Shown one piece after another: positions 8,058 to 15,785 of a DNA stretch of 55,392 nucleotides. Made by a program: the position numbers and the translations under genes. Where the stretch lies: the NCBI GenBank assembly GCA_018814885.1, contig JAHIYU010000087.1:1-55392 (forward strand), read 5' to 3'. Under the pieces are notes generated by a model. It did no database searches, was not told the DNA's origin, and was given only the letters and a program-made list of their open reading frames with translations. Each line of letters opens with the position of its first letter. The stretch's first letter is position 1. This DNA is from a bacterium (lineage in GTDB: Bacteria > Krumholzibacteriota > Krumholzibacteriia > LZORAL124-64-63).

Positions 8058-9035
8058 TCACGCCTCCTTCCCGGCGGCTGCGGCCGCGCCATCGTCCACG
8101 AGCCTGAAGAACAGATCCTCGAGGGTCTCGGTCTTGATCTCGAGGCGCCGCAGGGCGAACTCGCAGTCCGCCGCCGCCTCCAGGATCCGCCTGGCGCCGG
8201 AGGCCCGGGGCAGGGTCACCTCCCACAGACGCTCCCGCCGTTCCACGCGCGCCCCGGCGCCGGCGAGCCGGTCCGCGAATGCCTGCTCGTCCCCGAAACC
8301 CTCCACGATGAACGCCTCCCGGTCGCCCTTGGATTCCACCTGCACGCGGCCGTGATCCAGCAGCACGCCGTCGCGCAGTACGAGGATCTCCTCGCATACG
8401 GCGCGCACGTCGGCCAGCAGGTGGGTCGAGAGGATCACGCCGAATCCCTTGGCGCGGGCCAGGTCGCGGACCAGCTCCAGCAGGTTCACGCGGCCGCTGG
8501 GATCGAGACCGCTGGTGGGTTCGTCAAGCAGCAGCCATTCGGGATCGTGCACCAGGGCCTGAGCGAGCTTCAAACGCTGGCGCATACCCTGGCTGTAGGT
8601 GTCGGCCTTGCGGTATCGCTCGTCGGCCAGGCCCACGTAATTCAGGACCTCGTGGGAGCGCTGCAAGGCGTCGGTCGGCGGCATGCCCGAGAGTTCGCCC
8701 AGGTAGGCCACCATGCCCACGCCGCTCATGGCCGGCAGGATGCCTCCGCGCTCGGGCATCCAGCCGAGACGACGGCGGGCGGCGCTGGCGTCGACGGCCA
8801 TGTCGCTGCCCAGCACCCTCACGCTGCCTCGAGTCACCTTCAGATGCCCGAGGAGGGCCCGCAAGAGCGTGGTCTTGCCGGACCCGTTCGGCCCCAGCAG
8901 GCCGATAGCGCGCTTCTCCAGGACGAACGTGACGTCGCGCAAGACGGGGGCGCGTCCGTAGGCGAACGTCAGGCCGACGACCTCGATGGCGCCCGCGTCG
9001 GCCCGGTTGACTTTGTCTTGTTCAGTCGGCATCAT
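8058..9035 (-). CDS. ABC transporter ATP-binding protein
   Basis: This 325-residue ATPase is first in the exporter operon. Walker A is GPNGSGKTT, the signature region is YSQGMRQRLKLAQAL, and Walker B is LLLDEPTSGLDP; an ILSTH switch follows. A C-terminal region of about 90 residues follows the ATPase domain. An ATGATG pair at 9035/9032 gives the start, and no strong ribosome binding site is seen. A longer frame to 9110 would overlap the divergent promoter region and lacks family-like sequence. It faces the divergent trans-sulfuration enzyme gene across 139 bases. Confidence 0.87.
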   Translation of the reverse strand: MMPTEQDKVNRADAGAIEVVGLTFAYGRAPVLRDVTFVLEKRAIGLLGPNGSGKTTLLRALLGHLKVTRGSVRVLGSDMAVDASAARRRLGWMPERGGILPAMSGVGMVAYLGELSGMPPTDALQRSHEVLNYVGLADERYRKADTYSQGMRQRLKLAQALVHDPEWLLLDEPTSGLDPSGRVNLLELVRDLARAKGFGVILSTHLLADVRAVCEEILVLRDGVLLDHGRVQVESKGDREAFIVEGFGDEQAFADRLAGAGARVERRERLWEVTLPRASGARRILEAAADCEFALRRLEIKTETLEDLFFRLVDDGAAAAAGKEA

Positions 9036-9120
9036 GGAGTCCGGATTTCGATCACTTGTCCGCCGGTTCGCCGAATCGATCAGGCTGCTCCTACGGCACG
9101 GGAAGCCCATTGTTACAGAG

Positions 9121-9151
9121 CCGCAGGGAATTGCAAGAACGTTCCCTGCGG
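9121..9151. promoter_or_regulatory. Perfect 10-bp inverted repeat upstream of the trans-sulfuration gene
   Basis: CCGCAGGGAA (9121-9130) and TTCCCTGCGG (9142-9151) are exact inverted repeats separated by 11 bases. They lie in the 139-base gap between two divergent genes, ending 23 bases before the ATG at 9175. This could be a repressor operator or a leader hairpin near the ribosome binding site. I do not recognise the motif. Confidence 0.5.
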
Positions 9152-9174
9152 ATCAGGACACGAGGTGGGAGACA

Positions 9175-10371
9175 ATGGCGAAGAAGCCCTTCGGATTCAG
9201 CACGCGATGCGTCCACGGTCACGGCCACCAGTCGGACGGCAGATGGCGGACGGCCCGTCCGGTCTCGATCCCCATCATGCAGACATCCACCTTCGCCTTC
9301 GACAACGCCGACCACGGCGCGGCCGTCTTCGCCGGCGAGGATGACGGTTTTCTCTACACCCGTCTGGGCAATCCCACCCAGGAAGCGCTGGAACAGCGCA
9401 TTGCGGCGCTCGAGGGCTCTGCCGCGGCTCTGGCGACGGCCAGCGGCATGGCGGCGGCCACCACGGCGGTCCTGACCCTCTGCGAGTCCGGCGAACATAT
9501 CGTATCCGGCGACACCCTGTACGGCGGCACCCACCAGCTCTTCTCGCATACACTGCCGCGTTTGGGCATCAATGTCACCGAGGTCAACGCCACCGATCCG
9601 GGCAATTTCGAGGTCGCCATCACCGACAAGACCAAGCTGATCTACGTGGAGACGCCCGCCAATCCCACCCTGGTGCTGACCGACATTCCCGCCGTGGCCG
9701 AGATCGCCCACGCCCGCGGCATCCCCCTGCTGGTGGACAATACCCTCTGCACGCCGGTGCTGCAGAGGCCGCTGGGAATGGGCGCCGACATCATCCTGCA
9801 CAGCGGCACCAAATACATCGGCGGTCACGGCGACGCGATCGCGGGTCTCCTGGCCGGTTCCAAGGAGTTCATCACCCGCGCCCGTTTCGAGACGTTGCGC
9901 GACGTGGGCGGCTGTATCAGCCCCTTCAATTCCTGGTTGCTGATCCGCGGCCTCAAGACCCTCCCCATCCGCGTGCGCAAGCACTGCGAGAACGCCATGG
10001 CGTTGGCCCGGTGGTTGGCGGGACATCCCAGGGTGGCCAAGGTCAACTACCCCGGCCTGGAGAATCACCCGCAGCACGAACTGGCCAAGCGCCAGCAGGA
10101 CGGCTACGGCGGACTGATAACCTTCGAGGTCCGCGGCGGGCGCGACGCCGGCAAGGTCGTCATGGACAACGTTGAGCTCTGCACCCTGGCGGTGAGCCTT
10201 GGCGACGTGGACACCCTGATCGAGCATCCCGCCACCATGACGCACTCGACGTATTCCGAGAAGGATCTGCGGAAGGTCGGTATCGATCCCGCCATGATCC
10301 GGCTCTCGGTCGGTCTGGAAGACCCTGAGGACATCATGGACGATCTCGATCAGGCCATGAGTCGCATTTGA
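9175..10371 (+). CDS. PLP-dependent trans-sulfuration enzyme (cystathionine gamma-synthase / methionine gamma-lyase family)
   Basis: The product has 398 residues, the usual length of the Cys/Met metabolism PLP family. The PLP lysine is K213 in HSGTKYIGGHGD. The phosphate-binding YTRLGNPT is at residues 61-68, and the active-site tyrosine is Y116 in DTLYGGTHQ. The GHGD sequence after the lysine resembles methionine gamma-lyase. However, the position equivalent to the lyase-specific cysteine (Cys116 of the Pseudomonas enzyme) is glycine here, as in synthases and O-acetylhomoserine sulfhydrylases. The reaction (gamma-elimination or gamma-replacement) is therefore undecided. The start at 9175 follows a GAGGTGGGA ribosome binding site. 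A very long hairpin lies just after the stop codon. Confidence 0.88.
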   Translation: MAKKPFGFSTRCVHGHGHQSDGRWRTARPVSIPIMQTSTFAFDNADHGAAVFAGEDDGFLYTRLGNPTQEALEQRIAALEGSAAALATASGMAAATTAVLTLCESGEHIVSGDTLYGGTHQLFSHTLPRLGINVTEVNATDPGNFEVAITDKTKLIYVETPANPTLVLTDIPAVAEIAHARGIPLLVDNTLCTPVLQRPLGMGADIILHSGTKYIGGHGDAIAGLLAGSKEFITRARFETLRDVGGCISPFNSWLLIRGLKTLPIRVRKHCENAMALARWLAGHPRVAKVNYPGLENHPQHELAKRQQDGYGGLITFEVRGGRDAGKVVMDNVELCTLAVSLGDVDTLIEHPATMTHSTYSEKDLRKVGIDPAMIRLSVGLEDPEDIMDDLDQAMSRI

Positions 10372-10380
10372 AGCCTGGCC

Positions 10381-10460
10381 GTGGACGAGGCCGCACACCC
10401 CCCTGCTGGACTCATGCGCTTTGCGAAATCGCCAGCAGGGGGGTGTGCGGCCTCGTCCAC
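10381..10460. repeat. Long perfect hairpin element, copy 1 (29-bp stem, 22-nt loop)
   Basis: Bases 10381-10409 and 10432-10460 are exact inverted repeats of 29 bp. Read on the minus strand, the loop contains CGATTTCGC, three bases, then GCGCATGAG. The same two loop blocks occur in the second element at 11061-11144, whose stem sequence is different. The copy starts nine bases after the stop codon of the trans-sulfuration gene and may act as its terminator, but there is no U-run. Confidence 0.85.
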
Positions 10461-10564
10461 TCCTTTCAGATGCGGCTCTTGGGCTGATCGGGATCGGGAT
10501 GACGATCAGGGTTCCAGGGGGGACGGAGCGGCCGAACGGGTCAGCTTGGCTTCCAGCAGGGTGG

Positions 10565-10936
10565 TCAGTTCGGCGCCCAGAGCACGAACTTGCCGAAGGC
10601 GAGACGCGACAAGCGCCCATTCATACCAGCGCCGAGGCAGACGGCGAGGCCCAGTGCATGGATGAAGACCACGTCGCGCAGGATCCATCGGAACGTCCAG
10701 GATCCCACATAGACCAGCTGCAGCACCAGCGTGCCCAGCACGAGCAGATAGTACCGTGAGGGCCGCAGCCGGAAGACGCCGACGGTTAGGATGCCGCCCA
10801 ACAGGCCGGCGACAACGAAGATATGCGCCCCCCGATGCCTATCGAAGATATCCAGACCGTGCAGCAGCGACCCGGACCACAGGCAAGCCGCCCAGCACAG
10901 CGGCACGATGACGATCGCCGACTTCATCCGACTCAT
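10565..10936 (-). CDS. Small membrane protein (123 aa), function unknown
   Basis: The protein begins MSRMKSAIVIVPLCWAACLW and has four predicted membrane helices (about residues 5-22, 35-53, 63-85 and 90-108). The start at 10936 has an AGGGGG ribosome binding site four bases upstream. I recognise no family. The gene stands alone between two long hairpin elements, one on each side. It could be a late part of the ctpA operon, but the 217-base gap and the hairpin make independent expression possible. Confidence 0.65.
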   Translation of the reverse strand: MSRMKSAIVIVPLCWAACLWSGSLLHGLDIFDRHRGAHIFVVAGLLGGILTVGVFRLRPSRYYLLVLGTLVLQLVYVGSWTFRWILRDVVFIHALGLAVCLGAGMNGRLSRLAFGKFVLWAPN

Positions 10937-11060
10937 GCCGCCCCCTCGTCCATACGACTCTCCGTCCATCACCGAGCCCAATGCGCCCGCCACCCTACCA
11001 GACATGCGAGCACCCAGCCCGCACCGGAACGGAGGTCGAGACGGCAGCCCAAGACCACCG

Positions 11061-11144
11061 AGCCTGCACGGAGACACGCACCCCTCACCGAGCGATTTCG
11101 CTTGCGCATGAGCGCGGTGAGGGGTGCGTGTCTCCGTGCAGGCT
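11061..11144. repeat. Long perfect hairpin element, copy 2 (30-bp stem, 24-nt loop)
   Basis: Bases 11061-11090 and 11115-11144 are exact inverted repeats of 30 bp. The plus-strand loop reads AG, CGATTTCGC, TT, GCGCATGAG, CG. The two nine-base blocks are identical to those in the loop of copy 1 (opposite orientation), while the stems share little beyond a CGCAC and C-run. It lies ten bases past the stop of the ctpA-like gene. Confidence 0.85.
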
Positions 11145-11153
11145 TGTTCGAGG

Positions 11154-12866
11154 CTATTGAACCGCCGTCTCGACCTCCGTCTCGCTGCGCGCGACCCGCT
11201 CGGCCTCCCATTCGGCGGCGATCGCGAGCAGATCCTCGGTGGTGCGGGCGCGCTTGAAGATATCCAGTGTCTCAAGCAGCTGGACGTCATCCTCGATGGC
11301 CACCTGATAGGCGGCCTGGGGACCATAGTTGCGGCGCATGAGCTCTCGCCTGATGCCCTTTCGGATGTAATCGCCGTTGGCGACCAGCAGCGAATCGGAG
11401 CGGGCCAGGTCGTAGACTCCCAGGTACTCGTCGATCTTCTCGCGTGTGGCGAGGTGCTCGGAGAAAGACTGGAACATCTCGTCGCCGACAACGATGTCCC
11501 GGGGAACCTCGTGGTGGGCCGACCAGGTGGTGGCGAAGCTGAACAGGGCCCCGTCACGCTCGAGGGCCACCTCGAAATCGGAGAGGAAGGGCTGCTCGAT
11601 CTCCATGTCGGGGGTGATCCCGCCGCCGCCGTAGACGATGCGACCGGCGTCGGTGCTGAACTTCTCCTTCTCGTCGCGCGGGACGTCTTTCTCGACCTCC
11701 GCCCCGTCCCCCTGCGCCCCATCCGGCGCCACGGTCAGGTCGAGATCGCTGTCGTCCACGTGCCGGTCCTTGTGGATGGAGCGGCCGGAGGGCGTGTAGT
11801 ACTTGGCCGTGGTCAGCTTCAGGGCGCGGTCGTCGCTCAGGGGGAAGACCGTCTGCACGGTGCCCTTGCCGAAGGTGGTCTTGCCCACCACCATGCCCAT
11901 GTCGTGGTCCTGGACGGCCGCGGCGACGATCTCGCTGGCCGAGGCGGAGGATCCGTTGACCATGATGATGCTGGGCAAGCCGGTCTTGCGCGGCGCGGCC
12001 TTGCCCTCGGCGTAGTAGCTCCGGTTCTGGTTGCGCAAGCGCCCCTTGGTGTAGACGATGAGATCCCCTTCGTCCAGGAACAGCTCGCTCACGCCGTTGG
12101 CCGCCTCGAGCAGGCCGCCCGGGTTCCAGCGCAGATCCAGGATCAGGCCGCGCGCGCCCTGGGCTTCCAGCTCGGCCAGCTTCGCGACCAGTTCATCGGT
12201 GGTCGTACGGGAGAAGTTCGCCACCCGTATGTAGCCGATGTCGTCGATCATGAAGGCGTAGGGAACGCTGTCCACCTGGATGATGTCGCGGGTGATGGTC
12301 AGGGGGAAGGGCTCGTCGCGGCCCTCCCGCTGGATGGTGATCGTGACCTGGGTGCCGGGCTCGCCGCGCAGCAGACCGACCGCGTCGTTGCTGGTGAAGT
12401 CCAGGGTCGACTCCCCTTCGATCTCGATGATCTTGTCGCCGCCCTGGATGCCCATCAGGAAGGCTGGCGTGCCCTCGATGGGCGAGACCACGGTCGGGTA
12501 GTGGTCGCGGATGTTGATGGTGATGCCCAGGCCGCCGAACTCGCCCTCGGTGGACATCATCAGATCCTCGTAGTAGCTGGGCGGCAGGTACTGGGTATGC
12601 TCGTCCAGGAAATCGAGCATGCCGTCGATGCCGGCCTCGAGGAGTTCGTAGGCATCCACGTCCTCGACGTAGTTGTAGAAGACACGCTCGTAGACGCTGC
12701 CGAGAATCTTCAGGCCGTCCAGGAACTGCTGGCGATCGGTACCTTTGCCCGCTTCCTTCGCGTGCACGGTGCCGTGCCAACACGCAACCAGCACCAGCGC
12801 CGCAAGGACCAGCGTCAGGAGTGAACGGCGGGGCGGCAGGAAGCGAAACCTCTTGGCGGCGTTCAT
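11154..12866 (-). CDS. S41 family C-terminal processing peptidase (CtpA-like)
   Basis: This protein of 570 residues has a signal peptide (MNAAKRFRFLPPRRSLLTLV onward). A PDZ domain spans about residues 90-180 (GGLGI and GGDKI motifs). The S41 serine protease core carries the catalytic serine in NGSSASASEI and the catalytic lysine in GKTTFGKGTVQ. An acidic insert of about 50 residues lies between SGRSIHKD and GRIVYGGGGITPD, where typical CtpA proteins are continuous. A C-terminal helical region of about 120 residues follows. Such enzymes cleave periplasmic proteins at C-terminal tails. The start at 12866 gives the signal peptide; an in-frame GTG at 12911 is possible but unsupported. It is the last clear gene of the ltaE-trk-nadE-tmk operon. 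Confidence 0.87.
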   Translation of the reverse strand: MNAAKRFRFLPPRRSLLTLVLAALVLVACWHGTVHAKEAGKGTDRQQFLDGLKILGSVYERVFYNYVEDVDAYELLEAGIDGMLDFLDEHTQYLPPSYYEDLMMSTEGEFGGLGITINIRDHYPTVVSPIEGTPAFLMGIQGGDKIIEIEGESTLDFTSNDAVGLLRGEPGTQVTITIQREGRDEPFPLTITRDIIQVDSVPYAFMIDDIGYIRVANFSRTTTDELVAKLAELEAQGARGLILDLRWNPGGLLEAANGVSELFLDEGDLIVYTKGRLRNQNRSYYAEGKAAPRKTGLPSIIMVNGSSASASEIVAAAVQDHDMGMVVGKTTFGKGTVQTVFPLSDDRALKLTTAKYYTPSGRSIHKDRHVDDSDLDLTVAPDGAQGDGAEVEKDVPRDEKEKFSTDAGRIVYGGGGITPDMEIEQPFLSDFEVALERDGALFSFATTWSAHHEVPRDIVVGDEMFQSFSEHLATREKIDEYLGVYDLARSDSLLVANGDYIRKGIRRELMRRNYGPQAAYQVAIEDDVQLLETLDIFKRARTTEDLLAIAAEWEAERVARSETEVETAVQ

Positions 12867-12923
12867 GTTGTCAGTATCTCCCGTTGGTGGGGGCATCGCG
12901 GTCTCAGCCACATGATAAGCGGA

Positions 12924-13574
12924 TCAGAGATCCTTCAGCAAATCGTGTTCCAGAGAACGCAGAATGGACACGGCTTGTTCCATCATCTCTTCAGGGCTCC
13001 GGGTGGCGTCGACGGCCTGGAAACGCGGATCGCCAGCATCGACCATGGCGCGGTAGGACGCGTACACCCGGTCGTGGAAGGCGGCGTCCTCCCTTTCGAG
13101 ACGGTCCAGGGCGCGACCGGCCGTACGCGACCGGCCCGCCTCCGGCGGCAGGAGGCAGAGCAGGGTCAGGTCCGGGACGGCCTCTCCCACGGCGAAGTCG
13201 TTCAGGACGCCGACGCGATCCTCGCCCAGTCCGCGTCCGGCCCCCTGGTAGGCCACCGAGGCGTCCGCATAGCGGTCGCAGAGCACGATCCGGCCCGACG
13301 ACAGGGCCGGCAGGATAGCTTCGCACACGAGCTGGGCGCGGCTGGCGACCATCAGCAACAGCTCGGTCTCGGGCCGCAGCTCGCGCAGGGCGGGATCGAG
13401 CAGGATCTCGCGGATGCGTTCGCCGACCGGCGTACCGCCCGGCTCGCGCAGCAGCAGGGGAGCCCCGCAGCGCGCCGAGAGCAGTTCGGCCAATCCCCCG
13501 ACGAGCGTCGACTTGCCGCTGCCTTCTGGCCCCTCGAAGGTGACCAGCAGACCGTTGCGCCGTCGATCACTCAT
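12924..13574 (-). CDS. tmk: Thymidylate kinase (dTMP kinase)
   Basis: The 216-residue product has the family length. The P-loop FEGPEGSGKST is at residues 13-23. The REPGGTPVGE dTMP-binding motif and the DRY motif (LCDRYADASVAYQGAGR) are present, and a lid region follows (PPEAGRSRTAGR). It phosphorylates dTMP to dTDP in the cytoplasm for DNA synthesis. The start overlaps the end of the CDP-alcohol phosphotransferase gene by eight bases, so translation is coupled. Confidence 0.95.
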   Translation of the reverse strand: MSDRRRNGLLVTFEGPEGSGKSTLVGGLAELLSARCGAPLLLREPGGTPVGERIREILLDPALRELRPETELLLMVASRAQLVCEAILPALSSGRIVLCDRYADASVAYQGAGRGLGEDRVGVLNDFAVGEAVPDLTLLCLLPPEAGRSRTAGRALDRLEREDAAFHDRVYASYRAMVDAGDPRFQAVDATRSPEEMMEQAVSILRSLEHDLLKDL

Positions 13575-14205
13575 CGCCCTGGTCCGGACCGGCGACGAGC
13601 ACGGCGTCCTCCTCCTGCCGCAGCTTGCGGGACGTAGAAGCGATGCGCTGCACGGTGGTCAGGATCGTCACGATCGCCAGCAGCAGAAGCACCATCTTCA
13701 GGACGTGGCGCCCGAGCAGCATGCCGGCGATCAGCAGCGCCATGCGCTCCGGACGCTGCAGCCAGCCGCCGAAGCAGGTCGTGCCGAGACCCTCGGCGCG
13801 CGCCCGTGCGTAGCTGGTGGTCAACGAACCGATCAGCGTCAACATGACGAGCACGACCGCGCCGTGATCGGGCCAGGTCAGCGCGTCCATGTAGTACCAC
13901 GCCAGGCCCGTGAAGACCGCGGCTTCGGCGAGCCGATCGAAGTTGGAATCGAGAAACGCCCCCTGGCGCGACACCTTGCCCTGGAGCCGGGCCAGATTGC
14001 CGTCCAGCATGTCGAAGACCGATCCCACGAGCAGGACCAGCGCGCCGAGGAAGAGCCCCCCCCTGGCGGCGATCCAGCCGGCGACGATGCTGATCAGCAG
14101 GCCCAGCAGCGACACCGCATTGGGCGTGAGGCCCAGACGGTCCAGCGCCAGGACCAGGGGACGAACCCGCTGCTGCGCCCATTCTCTCAACGCCTTGCGA
14201 TCCAT
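13567..14205 (-). CDS. CDP-alcohol phosphatidyltransferase family protein
   Basis: The protein has 212 residues with five to six membrane spans. It carries the full family signature D-G-x2-A-R-x8-G-x3-D-x3-D, seen as DGNLARLQGKVSRQGAFLDSNFDR, including the metal-binding aspartates. Enzymes of this family join a CDP-linked lipid to an alcohol such as glycerol phosphate, serine or inositol phosphate in the inner membrane. The exact alcohol cannot be assigned; phosphatidylglycerophosphate synthase or an inositol-phosphate enzyme are candidates. The ATG at 14205 has AAGGAG at good spacing. It sits between rsmI (three bases) and tmk (eight-base overlap). Confidence 0.88.
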   Translation of the reverse strand: MDRKALREWAQQRVRPLVLALDRLGLTPNAVSLLGLLISIVAGWIAARGGLFLGALVLLVGSVFDMLDGNLARLQGKVSRQGAFLDSNFDRLAEAAVFTGLAWYYMDALTWPDHGAVVLVMLTLIGSLTTSYARARAEGLGTTCFGGWLQRPERMALLIAGMLLGRHVLKMVLLLLAIVTILTTVQRIASTSRKLRQEEDAVLVAGPDQGDE

Positions 14206-14207
14206 GG

Positions 14208-14930
14208 TCAAGCTCCTTCCGGATTCTCGTTGCCCCGCAGGACCAGCACCAGCTCGCCCTTGAGGCGGGGACCCACCATCTCCTCCAGCAGTACGTCGGC
14301 CGTGCCGCGCAGGGTTTCCTCGTGCAGCTTGGTCATCTCGCGCACCACCGCCAGTTCGCGCCCGGGGGCCAGTTCGCGCAGGGCCACAAGCGTCTTGCCG
14401 ACGCGATGAACCGATTCGAGCATCACAACCGTACCGCGCTCCGCCAGCACCTCGCCGAGGAACGTGCGCAGCCGACCCGCGCGGCGGGGCGGATAGCCGA
14501 CGAACAGGAACCGGTCCGTCGGGAAACCGGCCAGGACCAACGCCGCGAGTATGCTCGACGGCCCCGGAACAACCGACCAGGGCAGGCCTTCGCGCCGCAA
14601 CGCCTGCAGGAGCACATAGCCCGGATCGGCGATGGCCGGCATGCCGGCGTCGCTGACCACCGCCACGCGTTCACCCCGGTGCAGGCGCTCGACGATGCGG
14701 GGCGCCTGCCGGTCCTTGTTGTGGTCGTGGTAGGCCTCGAGCCGGGCATGCACGCCGTACCGCGACAGCAGGCGCCGCGTGCGCCGCGTATCCTCGGCGT
14801 AGACCACGTCCGCGGCGGCGAGTGCGGCCAGGCCTCGCGGTGCCATGTCGTCCAGATTCCCGATCGGCGTACATACGAAGAAACAGGTTCCCGCGGGAAA
14901 GTCCAGCTCGGGCAGCGTCGGCGACGTCAT
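14208..14930 (-). CDS. rsmI: 16S rRNA (cytidine-1402-2'-O)-methyltransferase
   Basis: The 240-residue product shows the tetrapyrrole-methylase fold of RsmI: CTPIGNLDDMAPRG near the N-terminus, AEDTRRTRRLL, the AVVSDAGMPAIADPG SAM-binding segment and VVPGPSSILAALVLAGFP. The enzyme 2'-O-methylates C1402 in the decoding centre of 16S rRNA. The start codon overlaps the nadE stop as ATGA, and a GGGAG ribosome binding site lies within nadE. The protein is a little shorter than the E. coli enzyme because it lacks its C-terminal tail. Confidence 0.94.
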   Translation of the reverse strand: MTSPTLPELDFPAGTCFFVCTPIGNLDDMAPRGLAALAAADVVYAEDTRRTRRLLSRYGVHARLEAYHDHNKDRQAPRIVERLHRGERVAVVSDAGMPAIADPGYVLLQALRREGLPWSVVPGPSSILAALVLAGFPTDRFLFVGYPPRRAGRLRTFLGEVLAERGTVVMLESVHRVGKTLVALRELAPGRELAVVREMTKLHEETLRGTADVLLEEMVGPRLKGELVLVLRGNENPEGA

Positions 14931-15760
14931 GACCGGCTCCCGCCTTTTCCGGACAGGTCGGGCATGGGCCGTCCCGGAAAGCGGGCGGTGGGCACCGGCA
15001 GCCACTTGAAGGCCTGGGCACGCACGCGCGCACGGACCGCCGTCACGAGATCGGGACGGAAGCCGAGGGCTGCAAGCTGCCTGTCCCCCAGGCCGTCGTC
15101 GACCATGGCGTGCAAGAGGCGGTCGGCCTCCTCGTACGTGAAGCCCAGCTCGTCCTCGTCGGTCTGGCCGGCCCAAAGATCCGCGCTGGGCGCCTTTTCC
15201 AGGATCGTCCGCGGCAGGCCGAAGTGCCGCGCCAGCGACCGCACCTCGGCCTTGTAGAGGTCCCCCAGCGGGTTGAGCGAGAAGGCGGCGTCGCCGAAGA
15301 GGGTGGCGTAGCCCAGCAGGGTCTCGGTGCGGTTGCCGGTGCCGAGCACCAGCGTCCCGTCGCGGGCCGAGATGTCGTACATCACGATCATGCGGCAGCG
15401 GGCCATGACGTTGCCGCGCCGCACCCGGGCGTCCGCCGGTATCTCGGCCATGAAGGCGTCGGCCATGGCGGTGATGTCGCGGCGTTCCAGGGCGATGTCC
15501 AGGCACGCGGCGACGGCCTCGGCGTCGGCCAGGGAATCCGGATGGCTGGCACGGTATGGCAGGGCGGCCCCCCGCACGCGGTCTGCGCCGAGGCCCTCCT
15601 TCGCCAGCGCCGCCGCCACGGCCGAATCAATGCCCCCGGAGAGACCGATCACCACGCCGGCGGCGCCGGCGGCGGCGACGGTTTCGGCGATAAAGCCGCT
15701 GGCGAGGGCTGTCGCTGCGGGGGCGGGTATCAGCCAATCCCAGTCGCGTGCGTCTTTCAT
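14927..15760 (-). CDS. nadE: NAD+ synthase
   Basis: The protein has 277 residues, matching the short ammonia-dependent form without a nitrilase domain. The PP-loop GLSGGIDSAV is at about residues 38-47. Other conserved blocks are PYRASHPDSLADAEAVA, LGTGNRTETLLGYATLFGD and PSADLWAGQTDEDELG. It converts nicotinic acid adenine dinucleotide to NAD+ with ATP. The ATG at 15760 follows GAGGAGAGG. The gene is third in the trkA-trkH-nadE run, an unusual but plausible housekeeping arrangement. Confidence 0.93.
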   Translation of the reverse strand: MKDARDWDWLIPAPAATALASGFIAETVAAAGAAGVVIGLSGGIDSAVAAALAKEGLGADRVRGAALPYRASHPDSLADAEAVAACLDIALERRDITAMADAFMAEIPADARVRRGNVMARCRMIVMYDISARDGTLVLGTGNRTETLLGYATLFGDAAFSLNPLGDLYKAEVRSLARHFGLPRTILEKAPSADLWAGQTDEDELGFTYEEADRLLHAMVDDGLGDRQLAALGFRPDLVTAVRARVRAQAFKWLPVPTARFPGRPMPDLSGKGGSRS

Positions 15761-15785
15761 GTCCTCTCCTCGCCCGTGTCGGGGA

